Positions 54,632-63,373 of a stretch of DNA of 64,000 nt are shown piece by piece. The translations under genes were made by a program, and so were the position numbers. The stretch's first letter is position 1. Every line of letters starts with the position of its first letter. Below the pieces are notes generated by a model. The model saw only the letters and a program-made list of their open reading frames with translations. It was not told the DNA's origin and ran no database searches. Source of the DNA: Marinobacter gudaonensis (GTDB lineage Bacteria > Pseudomonadota > Gammaproteobacteria > Pseudomonadales > Oleiphilaceae); assembly GCF_900115175.1 (NCBI RefSeq), contig NZ_FOYV01000001.1, positions 62,001 to 126,000 on the forward strand, given 5' to 3'.

Positions 54632-55426
54632 TCAGCCCAGCAGCAGGCTGTCGTCGTCCACTTCCAGTCCGCGTTGCTTCTCGAACAGGCCCAGCAGGTC
54701 TTTAACCTCCAGACCCTCCCGGTCCTCGCCGGCGATGTCGAACACCACCTGACCCTGATGCAACATCACCGTGCGGCTGCCAACGTCGAGCGCCTGTTTC
54801 ATGCTGTGGGTCACCATCAGCGCCGTCAGCTTCTGCTCCTCAATGATCTTGGTGGTCAGCTCCAGCACGAAAGCGGCGGTTTTTGGGTCCAGGGCCGCGG
54901 TGTGCTCGTCCAGCAGCAGGATGCTGGAGGGCGTGAGGCTGGCCATGAGCAGGCTGACGGCCTGGCGCTGGCCGCCGGAGAGCAGGCCCATCTTGTCGCC
55001 CAGCCGCTTTTCCAGGCCCAGGTTCAGGGACGAGAGACTGTCCCGGAACTGCTCCATATACTGCCGTTTGACCGCCGAGGTAAGGCCACGGCGCTGACCG
55101 CGCTTGATGGCCAGGGCCAGGTTTTCCTCGATGGTAAGGCCTTCGCAGGTGCCCGCCAACGGGTCCTGGAATACCCGGGCCACGCGGCCGGCACGCTTGT
55201 GGGTGGGCAGTTTGGTGACATCGAGGTTGTCCACGATGATCTGGCCGCTGTCCACCAACACTTCGCCGGCGAGGGCATTGAGAAACGTGGACTTGCCTGC
55301 GCCGTTACTGCCGATCACGGTAACGAATTCGCCCTGGTTCACGGTGAGGCTCATGCCCCGGAGGGCGGGGTTTTCCAGCGGTGTGCCTTTGCCAAAGGTG
55401 AGCCGCAGATCGGTTGCACTGATCAT
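54632..55426 (-). CDS. ABC transporter ATP-binding protein (TrpX/Z-type importer)
   Basis: 264 residues with Walker A GSNGAGKST, signature LSGGQRQAVSLLMA, Walker B ILLLDEHTAALDPK and switch His in VTHSM. This ATPase is of the branched-chain/TrpZ-like group paired with a single 300-residue permease and a PF04392-type binding protein. GAGGAG precedes the ATG. It is the last gene of a three-gene importer operon; the gap to the permease is nine bases. Confidence 0.9.
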   Translation of the reverse strand: MISATDLRLTFGKGTPLENPALRGMSLTVNQGEFVTVIGSNGAGKSTFLNALAGEVLVDSGQIIVDNLDVTKLPTHKRAGRVARVFQDPLAGTCEGLTIEENLALAIKRGQRRGLTSAVKRQYMEQFRDSLSSLNLGLEKRLGDKMGLLSGGQRQAVSLLMASLTPSSILLLDEHTAALDPKTAAFVLELTTKIIEEQKLTALMVTHSMKQALDVGSRTVMLHQGQVVFDIAGEDREGLEVKDLLGLFEKQRGLEVDDDSLLLG

Positions 55427-55435
55427 GTTGTCTCC

Positions 55436-56338
55436 TCAGGCCTTTTTTCGTGACAGTTTGCCGGCGATGGACGTGCGCACGCCGGGCAGAACAATGGCGA
55501 GGGTTACCAGAACCGCCGTAATCAAGTTCAGGTCCTGGGCCTGGAGGCCCAGGAAATCGGCGTTCAGGGCAAAGGCGATGGCCAGACGGTAGATGATGGC
55601 CCCCACCACGCAGGCGATCAGTGCACGAAACACGGTGGAGGGCGTGACGACCGCCTCACCGCCGATCAGCGAAGCCAGGCCAATGACGATCACACCTACG
55701 CCCATGGTGACGTCTGCGGCCCCCTGGCTCTGGGCGAACAGGGCGCCCGCGAGGCCCACCAGGCCGTTGGAAAGGGCAACGCCGAGCACGATCATGGCGC
55801 CCGTGGCGATGCCCTGGGCCCGCGCCATGCGGGCGTTCGCACCGGTGGCGCGCATGGCCAGGCCGGTTTCGGATTTCATGAACCGCCAGAGCAGGATCAG
55901 GGCGATGAACACCACGATCACGAACAGCAACACCGGTACCTGGTGGAATTGCAGGCCCAGGTCGTACCAGGGCGTGAGCACGGTTTCTTCGGTGAGCAGT
56001 GCCACGTTGGGGCGCCCCATGATGCGCAGGTTTACCGAATACAGCGCAATCATGGTGAGGATGGACGCCAACAGGTTGAGAATGTTGAGCTTTACGTTCA
56101 GAAGTGCGGTAACGGCACCTGCGGCCATTCCGGCAAGAACTGCACAGCCAGTGGCCAGCCAGGGGTTCCAGCCGTCGATGATCAGTACGGCCGCTACGGC
56201 TGCGCCCAGGGGAAAGCTGCCATCCACGGTAAGGTCGGGAAAGTCCAGCACCCGGAAGGACAGGTAGATGCCGAAGGCTACCAGGCCGTAGATCAGGCCG
56301 GTTTCAATAGCGCCATAGAGGGCGATGTTACTCAGCAT
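55436..56338 (-). CDS. ABC transporter permease (TrpY-type)
   Basis: 300 residues with about eight TM helices of the LivH/branched-chain permease family (GLVAFGIYLSFRVLDFPDLTVDGSF, ALSNGLVGLAGALFAQSQG). Only one permease gene is present, so it should work as a homodimer, as in TrpXYZ-type systems. It follows the binding-protein gene after a strong hairpin. Confidence 0.9.
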   Translation of the reverse strand: MLSNIALYGAIETGLIYGLVAFGIYLSFRVLDFPDLTVDGSFPLGAAVAAVLIIDGWNPWLATGCAVLAGMAAGAVTALLNVKLNILNLLASILTMIALYSVNLRIMGRPNVALLTEETVLTPWYDLGLQFHQVPVLLFVIVVFIALILLWRFMKSETGLAMRATGANARMARAQGIATGAMIVLGVALSNGLVGLAGALFAQSQGAADVTMGVGVIVIGLASLIGGEAVVTPSTVFRALIACVVGAIIYRLAIAFALNADFLGLQAQDLNLITAVLVTLAIVLPGVRTSIAGKLSRKKA

Positions 56339-56362
56339 GGTCGGGTATCACCATTAAATAGA

Positions 56363-56393
56363 AACGGGCAGCCCCTTGTGAGGGCTGCCCGTT
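56363..56393 (-). terminator. Intercistronic hairpin between binding protein and permease
   Basis: AACGGGCAGCCC (56363-56374) and GGGCTGCCCGTT (56382-56393) are exact complements around a seven-base loop, followed on the minus strand by TTTCTATTT. It probably works as a partial terminator that lowers permease expression relative to the binding protein. Confidence 0.75.
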
Positions 56394-56404
56394 GGGTTTC
56401 GGGA

Positions 56405-57379
56405 TTACTGGGCGCTGTCGATGACTTTTTCTGCCTCGGCGATCAGTTCGTCAGACAGGGTGATGCCCATGCGCTCGGCGGCGGCCGGGTTCACAAACAG
56501 GTCCAGCTTCTCCATGGTCTCCACGGCCATGTCGCCCGGCTTCTCGCCGTTCAGCACCCGGGCAACCATCACACCGGTCTGGCGACCGTGGTCGTAGTAG
56601 TCAAAGCCCAGGGCAGCCACAGCGCCACGTTCAACGGTAGCGGTATCGGCGGCAAACACCGGAATGCCGGCGCGCTCACCAACCGAGATTACCGCTTCGG
56701 CCGCGCTGATCACCGTGTTGTCGGTGGTCAGGTAAATAGCGTCTGCCTTGCCTACCAGGGAGCGGGCGGCGCCGAGTACCTCGGAGGTCTTGGTGGCTGC
56801 GCCTTTAACCAGTTCCAGGCCGCGGGCGGCAAGGCGCTCCTCCAACAGGTTTACCAGCGATACCGCGTTGGCCTCACCGGGGTTGTACACGGTACCGATG
56901 CGCTTGGCGTCGGGTACGATGCGCAGGAGCATGTCGAGGTGTTTGTCCAGTGGCAGCATGTCGCTCACGCCGCTGATGTTGGCGCCGGGGGCTTCCAAGT
57001 TGGTCACCAGCTTGGCACCCAGCGGGTCGGTTACGGCGGAGAAAATTACCGGCGTGTTGCGGGCCGCGGCTGCTACGGTCTGGGCCGAGGGTGTTGCGAT
57101 AGCGACGATGACATCGGGGTTTTCACCCACGAACTTGCGGGCGATCTGGGCGGCGATGGCCGAGTTGCCCTGGGCACTTTCGTGCATCACCTGAAGGTTT
57201 TCACCTTCTTTGAAACCACGTTCAGCCAGCTCGTCCTTGATGCCCTGGTAAACGGCGTCCAGTGCCGGATGCTCTACAATCTGGGTGATCGCGACAGTGC
57301 GGGGTTCGTCTGCCTGCACGAGGGTTGCCATTGCCAGCAGGGTGGCACCCAACAGGGTGCGCAGGGTACGTTTGGCCAT
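56405..57379 (-). CDS. ABC transporter substrate-binding protein (PF04392/TrpX-like)
   Basis: 324 residues with a signal peptide (LRTLLGATLLAMATLVQADE). The two-lobed fold of ABC_sub_bind is visible in VAITQIVEHPALDAVYQGI, FSAVTDPLGAKLVTN and DAIYLTTDNTVISAAEAV. Members of this family are predicted to import tryptophan, tyrosine or other small molecules; specificity cannot be read here. GGAGATGGGC precedes the ATG. First gene of the three-gene operon. Confidence 0.9.
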   Translation of the reverse strand: MAKRTLRTLLGATLLAMATLVQADEPRTVAITQIVEHPALDAVYQGIKDELAERGFKEGENLQVMHESAQGNSAIAAQIARKFVGENPDVIVAIATPSAQTVAAAARNTPVIFSAVTDPLGAKLVTNLEAPGANISGVSDMLPLDKHLDMLLRIVPDAKRIGTVYNPGEANAVSLVNLLEERLAARGLELVKGAATKTSEVLGAARSLVGKADAIYLTTDNTVISAAEAVISVGERAGIPVFAADTATVERGAVAALGFDYYDHGRQTGVMVARVLNGEKPGDMAVETMEKLDLFVNPAAAERMGITLSDELIAEAEKVIDSAQ

Positions 57380-57655
57380 ATGCCCATCTCCGGATTGGTT
57401 GACTGTGATGTTGAAATTCAGAAGGTGCGCAAGTTTACCACAGGCTCATGGCCTACGGGGTAGTGTCTGGCCGGTTGCCGCAGGCTTTTTGGGGCTTTCG
57501 GTGCGGGTGGGGTAATCTGTCGTGATTAAAATAGGTGCGATCAGAAATTATTTTGCGTCGGTCACGTTTTGACGGCCTATCATGTGTTGAAATACCCTAC
57601 GAAAGTCTAATAATAAGTCACCCATAACTCGAATAACGAATTGCAAGGAAGGTCC

Positions 57656-59323
57656 ATGGACACAACAAACAAACTCCCGCTGGATATGCTCTATCACTGG
57701 GAGAAAGAAAAAACGAACGCGCTGTACATGACCCAGCCCATCGGCGATGGCAAGGTGGTGGAATACACCTGGGGTCGCGCAGTTGATGAAGCCAGACGCA
57801 TGGCTTCTTATCTGAAATCCCTCAATCTGCCGGAAAAAAGCAGAATTGGCCTGATTTCCAAAAACTGCGCCCACTGGATCATGACTGACTGGGCCATCTG
57901 GATGGCCGGCCACATCTCCGTTCCCCTTTATCCCACCCTGAACGCCGACACCGTGAATTACATCCTCAACCACGCCGAGTGCGAGGTGGTGTTTGTCGGC
58001 AAGCTCGACGACTGGGACATGATGAAGCCGGGCGTGCCGGAGTCCGTGCGCTGCATATCCTACCCGCTGAGCCCGCCAAATGATTTTGAAACCTGGGACG
58101 ACATCATTGCCAAGTATCCTCCCCTTGAGGAGAACACTCACCGGGACGCCGACGAGCTGGCCACCATCGTGTACACCTCAGGCAGCACCGGCAAGCCCAA
58201 GGGCGTGATGCTCAGTTTCGGCAACATGGCGTTTGCCGCCGAAGGTGGGATGGAAGTCCTGAAGGTCGGTTCCGATGAGCGCATGCTGTCCTATCTGCCG
58301 CTGGCTCACGTATTCGAGCGCACCTTTGTTGAGCTGGCCTCGCTTTACGCGGGATTCCAGCTGTACTTCGCCGAGTCGCTGGACACCTTCGTGCAGGACC
58401 TGCAGCGGGCGCAGCCGACCCTGTTCCTCTCGGTACCGCGTCTGTGGGTGAAGTTCCAGCACGGCGTGCTGCAGAAACTGCCCAAGCAGAAGCTGGAGCG
58501 TCTGCTGAAGATTCCGGTGGTGAACAAGCTGATCAAGAAGAAGATTCTCAAGGGCCTGGGTCTGAACAAGGTGAAACTGGCGGGCAGTGGTTCCGCGCCG
58601 CTGGCCAGCGATGTTCTGGATTGGTACCGCAATCTTGGCCTTGAGCTGCTAGAAGGCTATGGCATGTCGGAAAACTTTGCCTACTCACACATGAACAAGC
58701 CGGGCCGCTCGCGCACCGGTTACGTGGGTGAGTCGCTGCCAGGAGTGGAAACACGCATCAGCGAAGAGGGCGAAGTGCAGATCAAGAGCCCGGCCACCAT
58801 GATGGGTTACTACAAGGATGAGGAGAAAACCCGCGAGGCCTTCACCGAAGACGGTTTCCTGAAAACCGGCGACAAGGGTGAGATCGACGAGATGGGGCGC
58901 CTGAAGCTGACCGGCCGCATCAAGGAGATCTTCAAGACCAGCAAGGGCAAGTACATTGCCCCAGCGCCGATTGAAAACCGGCTCATGTCCCACGACGCCA
59001 TTGAAATGGTGTGCGTGTCTGGCGCCAACCAGACCCAGCCTCATGCACTGGTCATGCTGGGTGAGGAAGTGCGGCCGAAGATGGCCGATGAGGCCTTCCG
59101 CAAGGAAATCGAGGAAAGCTTCAAGAAGCTGATTGCAGATGTGAATAAGACCGTGGACCCCCACGAGCAGCTGGCGTTCATTACCGTGGTCAGCGATGAG
59201 TGGTCCATCGAAAACAGCTTCCTGACCCCGACGCTGAAGCTCAAGCGCAATGTGGTCGAGGACGCCTACCAGGAGAAGGTGGACAGCTGGTACGCCAAGC
59301 GTCAGCCGGTGATCTGGCAGTAA
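57656..59323 (+). CDS. Long-chain acyl-CoA synthetase (AMP-forming)
   Basis: 555 residues of the ANL superfamily, activating a fatty acid to acyl-AMP and then acyl-CoA. The ATP-binding motif is VYTSGSTGKPKG, followed by YLPLAHVFER (long-chain type), GYGMSE, FLKTGDKGEIDE (adenylate-binding Asp), and the hinge LKLTGRIKEIFKTSKGKYIAP. The start at 57656 has AAGGAAGG upstream. A strong terminator follows. It is not in an obvious operon; likely role is fatty-acid uptake or recycling. Confidence 0.93.
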   Translation: MDTTNKLPLDMLYHWEKEKTNALYMTQPIGDGKVVEYTWGRAVDEARRMASYLKSLNLPEKSRIGLISKNCAHWIMTDWAIWMAGHISVPLYPTLNADTVNYILNHAECEVVFVGKLDDWDMMKPGVPESVRCISYPLSPPNDFETWDDIIAKYPPLEENTHRDADELATIVYTSGSTGKPKGVMLSFGNMAFAAEGGMEVLKVGSDERMLSYLPLAHVFERTFVELASLYAGFQLYFAESLDTFVQDLQRAQPTLFLSVPRLWVKFQHGVLQKLPKQKLERLLKIPVVNKLIKKKILKGLGLNKVKLAGSGSAPLASDVLDWYRNLGLELLEGYGMSENFAYSHMNKPGRSRTGYVGESLPGVETRISEEGEVQIKSPATMMGYYKDEEKTREAFTEDGFLKTGDKGEIDEMGRLKLTGRIKEIFKTSKGKYIAPAPIENRLMSHDAIEMVCVSGANQTQPHALVMLGEEVRPKMADEAFRKEIEESFKKLIADVNKTVDPHEQLAFITVVSDEWSIENSFLTPTLKLKRNVVEDAYQEKVDSWYAKRQPVIWQ

Positions 59324-59348
59324 CGCCTGACTGTCTGCAGGCGAGAGA

Positions 59349-59378
59349 GAGCCCGGCATTGCCGGGCTCTTTTTTTGT
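59349..59378 (+). terminator. Terminator after the acyl-CoA synthetase gene
   Basis: AGAGCCCGGCA and the complementary GCCGGGCTCT around a three-base loop, directly followed by seven T. Confidence 0.92.
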
Positions 59379-59455
59379 AGGGGTAAAAACCGACGTTAGT
59401 CGCATAGGGAAAAGGCAGGCGCAGGCCTAAACTGGAACGATATCAGGAGGATGTT

Positions 59456-59941
59456 ATGAGCCAGTTGTCCCTTTTCCAGAAACGTGTCCATGACGAGATA
59501 CCCCTCTCCCGGGCCATGGGTATTCAACTGCATTCCTGGGATGGCCATTCGCTGCTTCTGAGCGCGCCCCTGGAACCGAACAGCAACCACCAGGGAACGG
59601 GCTTCGGTGGAAGCGTTTACGCGGCGGCGGTTACTACCGCCTGGGGCGTAACCGAACTGGCGTTGTGGGACCTGGGACTCAGGGCAACGGTGGTGGTTCA
59701 GAACGGCACCATTGATTACCTGGAGCCGGTGACCTCCGACTTTTACGTGGTTTGCCGGTTGCCCGGGGAAGAGGTTCCGGAACGGTTCCGCAAGAGTCTG
59801 GCGAAACACGGCAAGGGGCGCCTGGACCTGACCGCCGAGGTGTTCTGTGGTCAGCCCACGGCGGCACCCGAAGGCGATCCGGTGGCGGTGTTTCAGGGCC
59901 GCTTTGTAGTTCGGGACGTGAAATCCCGGGTGAGTCTTTAA
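59456..59941 (+). CDS. Thioesterase domain protein (YiiD C-terminal type)
   Basis: 161 residues with the hotdog fold found at the C-terminal end of E. coli YiiD: LPLSRAMG-like SRAMGIQLHSWDGHSLLLSA at the start, NHQGTGFGGSVYAAAV in the central helix and VVQNGTIDYLEPVTSDF. No GNAT domain is attached, unlike YiiD itself. Substrate is an acyl thioester in general. AGGAGGATGTT precedes the ATG. Confidence 0.87.
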   Translation: MSQLSLFQKRVHDEIPLSRAMGIQLHSWDGHSLLLSAPLEPNSNHQGTGFGGSVYAAAVTTAWGVTELALWDLGLRATVVVQNGTIDYLEPVTSDFYVVCRLPGEEVPERFRKSLAKHGKGRLDLTAEVFCGQPTAAPEGDPVAVFQGRFVVRDVKSRVSL

Positions 59942-59981
59942 GGTCTGCTAAAGTCTGCCAAAGCCTGCTGAAACCGGAGGC

Positions 59982-61670
59982 TCAGGCAATTGACCGGCTG
60001 TTCGAGATCGACCGGCTCATCAGAATGATGGGGACAATGCCGGCAAGCACAATGATCAGGGCTGGCAGTGCGCTGTGGAAAAGGCGCTCATCGGAGGCAA
60101 ACTGGTACACGTAGGTGGCCAGGGTCTCGAAATTGAACGGCCTCAGAATCAGGGTGGCCGGCAACTCCTTCATACAGTCCACGAACACCACCAGGGCGGC
60201 CGTTATCAGAGTGCCCCGAAGCATGGGCAGGTGCACCCGCACCAGGGTCTTGCCGGGGGTGTGGCCAAGCGAGCGCGAAGCCATGTCCATGCTGGGAGTA
60301 ATCTTCTGCAGGGCGCTTTCCACGCTGCCGGCAGACACCGCCAGGAACCGTACCGTGTAGGCAAACACCAGGGCGAAGGCAGTGCCGCTCAACAGCAGCC
60401 CGGTGCTGATGCCAAAAAACTCCCGCATCAGGCTGTCCAGCCAGTTATCAAACCCCGCCAGAGGCACGATTACACCAACCGCAAGCACGGCCCCGGGCAT
60501 GGCGTAACCGAGGCTTGAGAGACGCATCAGGACCTGCATGCCCCGGGTGTTGTGCAGCCGGCGACTGTAGGCCAGGGTGATGCCAATCAGCAGGGTGGTC
60601 AGGGCGGCGGCGCTTGAGAGGAACAGGCTGTTGAACGTGTTGCGGACGAACTCAGGATTCCAGCTCTCGTCAAAATACTCCCAGGCATACAGGCCCAACG
60701 TCGCACCGGGAATGACAAAACCCAGCAGCACAGGAACCGCGCATACGGCGAGGCAGATCATCTGGCGGCCGAAAGACATCTTGAACCGGCGTATCGGCTC
60801 ACGGTTATCACGGGCGGCGTACTGCTGCTGGCGCCGGCGGGAATAACGCTCCAGGGTCACCAGAATCACCACGAAAATAAGCATGGTGGTGGCAATCTGG
60901 GCCGCGCCGCCCAGGTTGCCCAGGTTCATCCAGGTATCGAACAGGCCAGCTGTGAGGGTCTGGACGGCGAAGAAATCAACGGTGCCGAAGTCGTTGAGGG
61001 TTTCCATCAACACCAGCGACAGCCCAACGGCAATGGCCGGGCGGGCGATGGGCAGAACCACCCGGAAGAAGGTGCTGATGGCAGAGTGGCCCAGGCTTCG
61101 ACTGACGTCGAACAGTGACGGCGACTGCTCCAGAAAGGCGGCCCGGGCCAGCAGATAGACATAAGGGTATACCACCAGGCCGATCATCAACGTGGCGCCC
61201 TCCAGGCTCCGTATCTCAGGGAACCAGTAGTCTGCGGCGCTGGTCCAGCCGAACCAGTCCCGGAGTGCTCCCTGAACGGGGCCGGCGTAGTCCAGAAGGC
61301 TGGTGTATACATAGGCAATGACATAGGCCGGTACGGCGAAGGGGAGCAGCATGGCCCACTCGAAGAACTTGCGGCCGGGAAATTCACACATGGTGACCGC
61401 CCAGGCCGAAGACAGGCCAACCACCAGGGTAATCACGGCTACCCCGATCATCAATTGCACGGTGGTAGTCAGGTATCTCGGCAGTGTGGTGTTTATCAGG
61501 TGAGGCCAGATGTTCTCTTCCGGGAAGAAGGCCAGAAAAATGACAGACAGCACAGGCAGGGCGACGATGGCGGTCGTTATGAAAGCGCTGATCAGCCATC
61601 GGGCAGAGGTGCGTTTGGCCAGCAGGGGTTGGGATACCCCGGGATGTGTGCTGGTTGCGGCCTCTGTCAT
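59982..61670 (-). CDS. Ferric-iron ABC transporter permease, FbpB-like
   Basis: 562 residues with about twelve TM helices, i.e. two fused permease halves, each with an EAA coupling loop (DVSRSLGHSAISTFFRVVLPIARP and MASRSLGHTPGKTLVRVHLP). This is the layout of FbpB/SfuB proteins for Fe(III). AGGAAC precedes the ATG. It lies 147 bases after the binding-protein gene. The ATPase subunit (FbpC) is not in this window. Confidence 0.92.
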   Translation of the reverse strand: MTEAATSTHPGVSQPLLAKRTSARWLISAFITTAIVALPVLSVIFLAFFPEENIWPHLINTTLPRYLTTTVQLMIGVAVITLVVGLSSAWAVTMCEFPGRKFFEWAMLLPFAVPAYVIAYVYTSLLDYAGPVQGALRDWFGWTSAADYWFPEIRSLEGATLMIGLVVYPYVYLLARAAFLEQSPSLFDVSRSLGHSAISTFFRVVLPIARPAIAVGLSLVLMETLNDFGTVDFFAVQTLTAGLFDTWMNLGNLGGAAQIATTMLIFVVILVTLERYSRRRQQQYAARDNREPIRRFKMSFGRQMICLAVCAVPVLLGFVIPGATLGLYAWEYFDESWNPEFVRNTFNSLFLSSAAALTTLLIGITLAYSRRLHNTRGMQVLMRLSSLGYAMPGAVLAVGVIVPLAGFDNWLDSLMREFFGISTGLLLSGTAFALVFAYTVRFLAVSAGSVESALQKITPSMDMASRSLGHTPGKTLVRVHLPMLRGTLITAALVVFVDCMKELPATLILRPFNFETLATYVYQFASDERLFHSALPALIIVLAGIVPIILMSRSISNSRSIA

Positions 61671-61817
61671 GATGTTCCTGTCTTTAAAAACGTGCGGTTA
61701 CCCGAGCAAGGGGGCAGATTGTAGACAGCTCGCGTGGCGCCTGCAACGACTGACAGCAGGACACCGGCGGTTTGCCCGGAAGGCGAGGGCGGCGAACCCG
61801 CCCCCACCAACCGTGGG

Positions 61818-62834
61818 TCACTCGCCGTCGTAGTCGACGCGGTCAACCAGTTTCACCGCTGCATTGCGATGATCGGCAATTTCCTGAAGTGACAGGTTGT
61901 CCGGGTTGATCTCGCCCCACTCGGTGACCAGACCGGAGGGCTCCACTGCCGGGTTAGCCGGGTATTCGGTATTAGCTTCCGCGTAGATGCGCTGGGCTTC
62001 CGGCGAGGACAGGAATTCCATCAGTTTGATGGCATTTTCCCGGTTCGGGGCGCTGTTTGTCAGAGAGATGCCGCTGATGTTGACGTGGGTGCCACGGCCC
62101 TCGGCGTTCGGGAATACCAGGCGAACCTGTTCGGCGATCGGGCGCTGGCTCTCATCCTGCAGCATGTTGCCGTAGTAGTAGCTGTTACCGATGGCGACAT
62201 CGCATACGCCCTCGGCAATGGCCTTGATCTGGTCACGATCGCCGCCCTGGGGTTTACGCGCCAGGTTGTCCTTCAGGCCCTCGAGCCATTGCTCGGTCTC
62301 CGCCTCGCCGTGGTGGGCGATCATTGAGGAGAACAGGGCAATGTTGTACGGGTGCTTGCCGCTGCGGGTGCAGATGCGACCTTCCCATTTGTCGTCAGCC
62401 AGTTGCTCGTAGGTGGTGATCGCGCCTTCTTCAACACGCTCCTTGGAGACGAAAATCAGACGTCCGCGGGTGGTCAGGGCGAACCATTTGCCTTCTGGGT
62501 GGCGCAGGTTTTCCGGAATGTTCTCTTCCAGCACGTCGTTGTCCACCGGCTGAACCAGGTCGCGCTCAACGAGCTCGTTCAGGCGGGAGATGTCCACAGT
62601 CATGACCACGTCTGCCGGGCTGTTGCGGCCTTCGCGCTCCAGGCGTTCAGCCAGACCCTGCTTGGCAAATACCACATTGGCCTTGATGCCGGTTTCCTGC
62701 TCGAATGCATTGAGCAGGGGCTCAAGCAGGTATGCCTGACGGTAGGAGTAGATGTTTACCTCTCCCTCGGCGGAGGCTGTCAGGGGAAGGGCGCTCAGGG
62801 CCATTGCGGCAGTAACTGCCAGTTTCATACGCAT
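61818..62834 (-). CDS. Ferric-iron ABC transporter binding protein, FbpA/FutA-like
   Basis: 338 residues, periplasmic, with signal peptide MRMKLAVTAAMALSALPL and cleavage near ASA-EGE. The iron ligands typical of the FbpA/FutA group are visible as IYSYRQAYL near the N-terminus and the Tyr cluster GNSYYYGNML. A Fur-like sequence about 70 bases upstream points to repression by iron. AAGGA precedes the ATG at 62834. It probably shares a transcript with the permease, interrupted by a small hairpin near 61788-61805. Confidence 0.93.
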   Translation of the reverse strand: MRMKLAVTAAMALSALPLTASAEGEVNIYSYRQAYLLEPLLNAFEQETGIKANVVFAKQGLAERLEREGRNSPADVVMTVDISRLNELVERDLVQPVDNDVLEENIPENLRHPEGKWFALTTRGRLIFVSKERVEEGAITTYEQLADDKWEGRICTRSGKHPYNIALFSSMIAHHGEAETEQWLEGLKDNLARKPQGGDRDQIKAIAEGVCDVAIGNSYYYGNMLQDESQRPIAEQVRLVFPNAEGRGTHVNISGISLTNSAPNRENAIKLMEFLSSPEAQRIYAEANTEYPANPAVEPSGLVTEWGEINPDNLSLQEIADHRNAAVKLVDRVDYDGE

Positions 62835-62897
62835 AGTTTTGTCCTTTTCAGGGCGTTACGGTGTCTTTGGCCTGTATTGAATTGCACAGGCTGTTAA

Positions 62898-62922
62898 AAA
62901 CAGCAACTATTCTCATTTGTGT
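62898..62922. promoter_or_regulatory. Fur-box-like sequence upstream of the iron-binding protein gene
   Basis: GCAACTATTCTCATTTGT (on the minus strand ACAAATGAGAATAGTTGC) carries the AATGAGAAT half of the Fur consensus and a weaker second half. It lies 65-90 bases before the gene. Confidence 0.6.
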
Positions 62923-63021
62923 TACAGGTGTAGTCAATAACTCCTCTGGGATATTTTCAGCAAAATGGTGCTATGCTTCGGAAGATCATAAAAACTATGC
63001 AAAAAGTAGTGGGATCCATTG

Positions 63022-63300
63022 ATGTCCGGGACTGAGCGAAGAGAGCACATTCGCACTGCCATGAGTGCGAAAGTGAAAGTGGTGCATGGGGAGTTGGGCG
63101 AGTTTGTCTTCTCGACCCGTGACATTTCCGACGGCGGCGTCTTTGTTGTCGTCGATTCCGAGCCCTTTGCCCCGGAAATCGGTGACAGGGTGACGGTTCA
63201 GGTGCAGGGACTGCCAGTGCCAGCTCCGACATTGCAGATGGTCGTTGTCCGCAAAACCAATGACGGCTACGGACTGCAATTTGATGAAAATGGTGACTGA
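63022..63300 (+). CDS. PilZ domain protein
   Basis: 92 residues that are nearly all PilZ domain. The cyclic-di-GMP binding motifs are RREHIR (R-x3-R, near residue 7-11) and DISDGG (D-x-S-x2-G), with the beta-barrel segments IGDRVTVQVQGLP and GYGLQFDENG. A stand-alone PilZ protein probably acts as a c-di-GMP effector on motility or surface structures. A TTG one codon upstream is possible; the ATG at 63022 is used. Confidence 0.88.
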   Translation: MSGTERREHIRTAMSAKVKVVHGELGEFVFSTRDISDGGVFVVVDSEPFAPEIGDRVTVQVQGLPVPAPTLQMVVVRKTNDGYGLQFDENGD

Positions 63301-63373
63301 TAGGCGGATTGCCCCGGTTCTTCATGGATAATGACAAGCGTTTGTTACCGATGCCAGGGAATGCGCCCGTTCG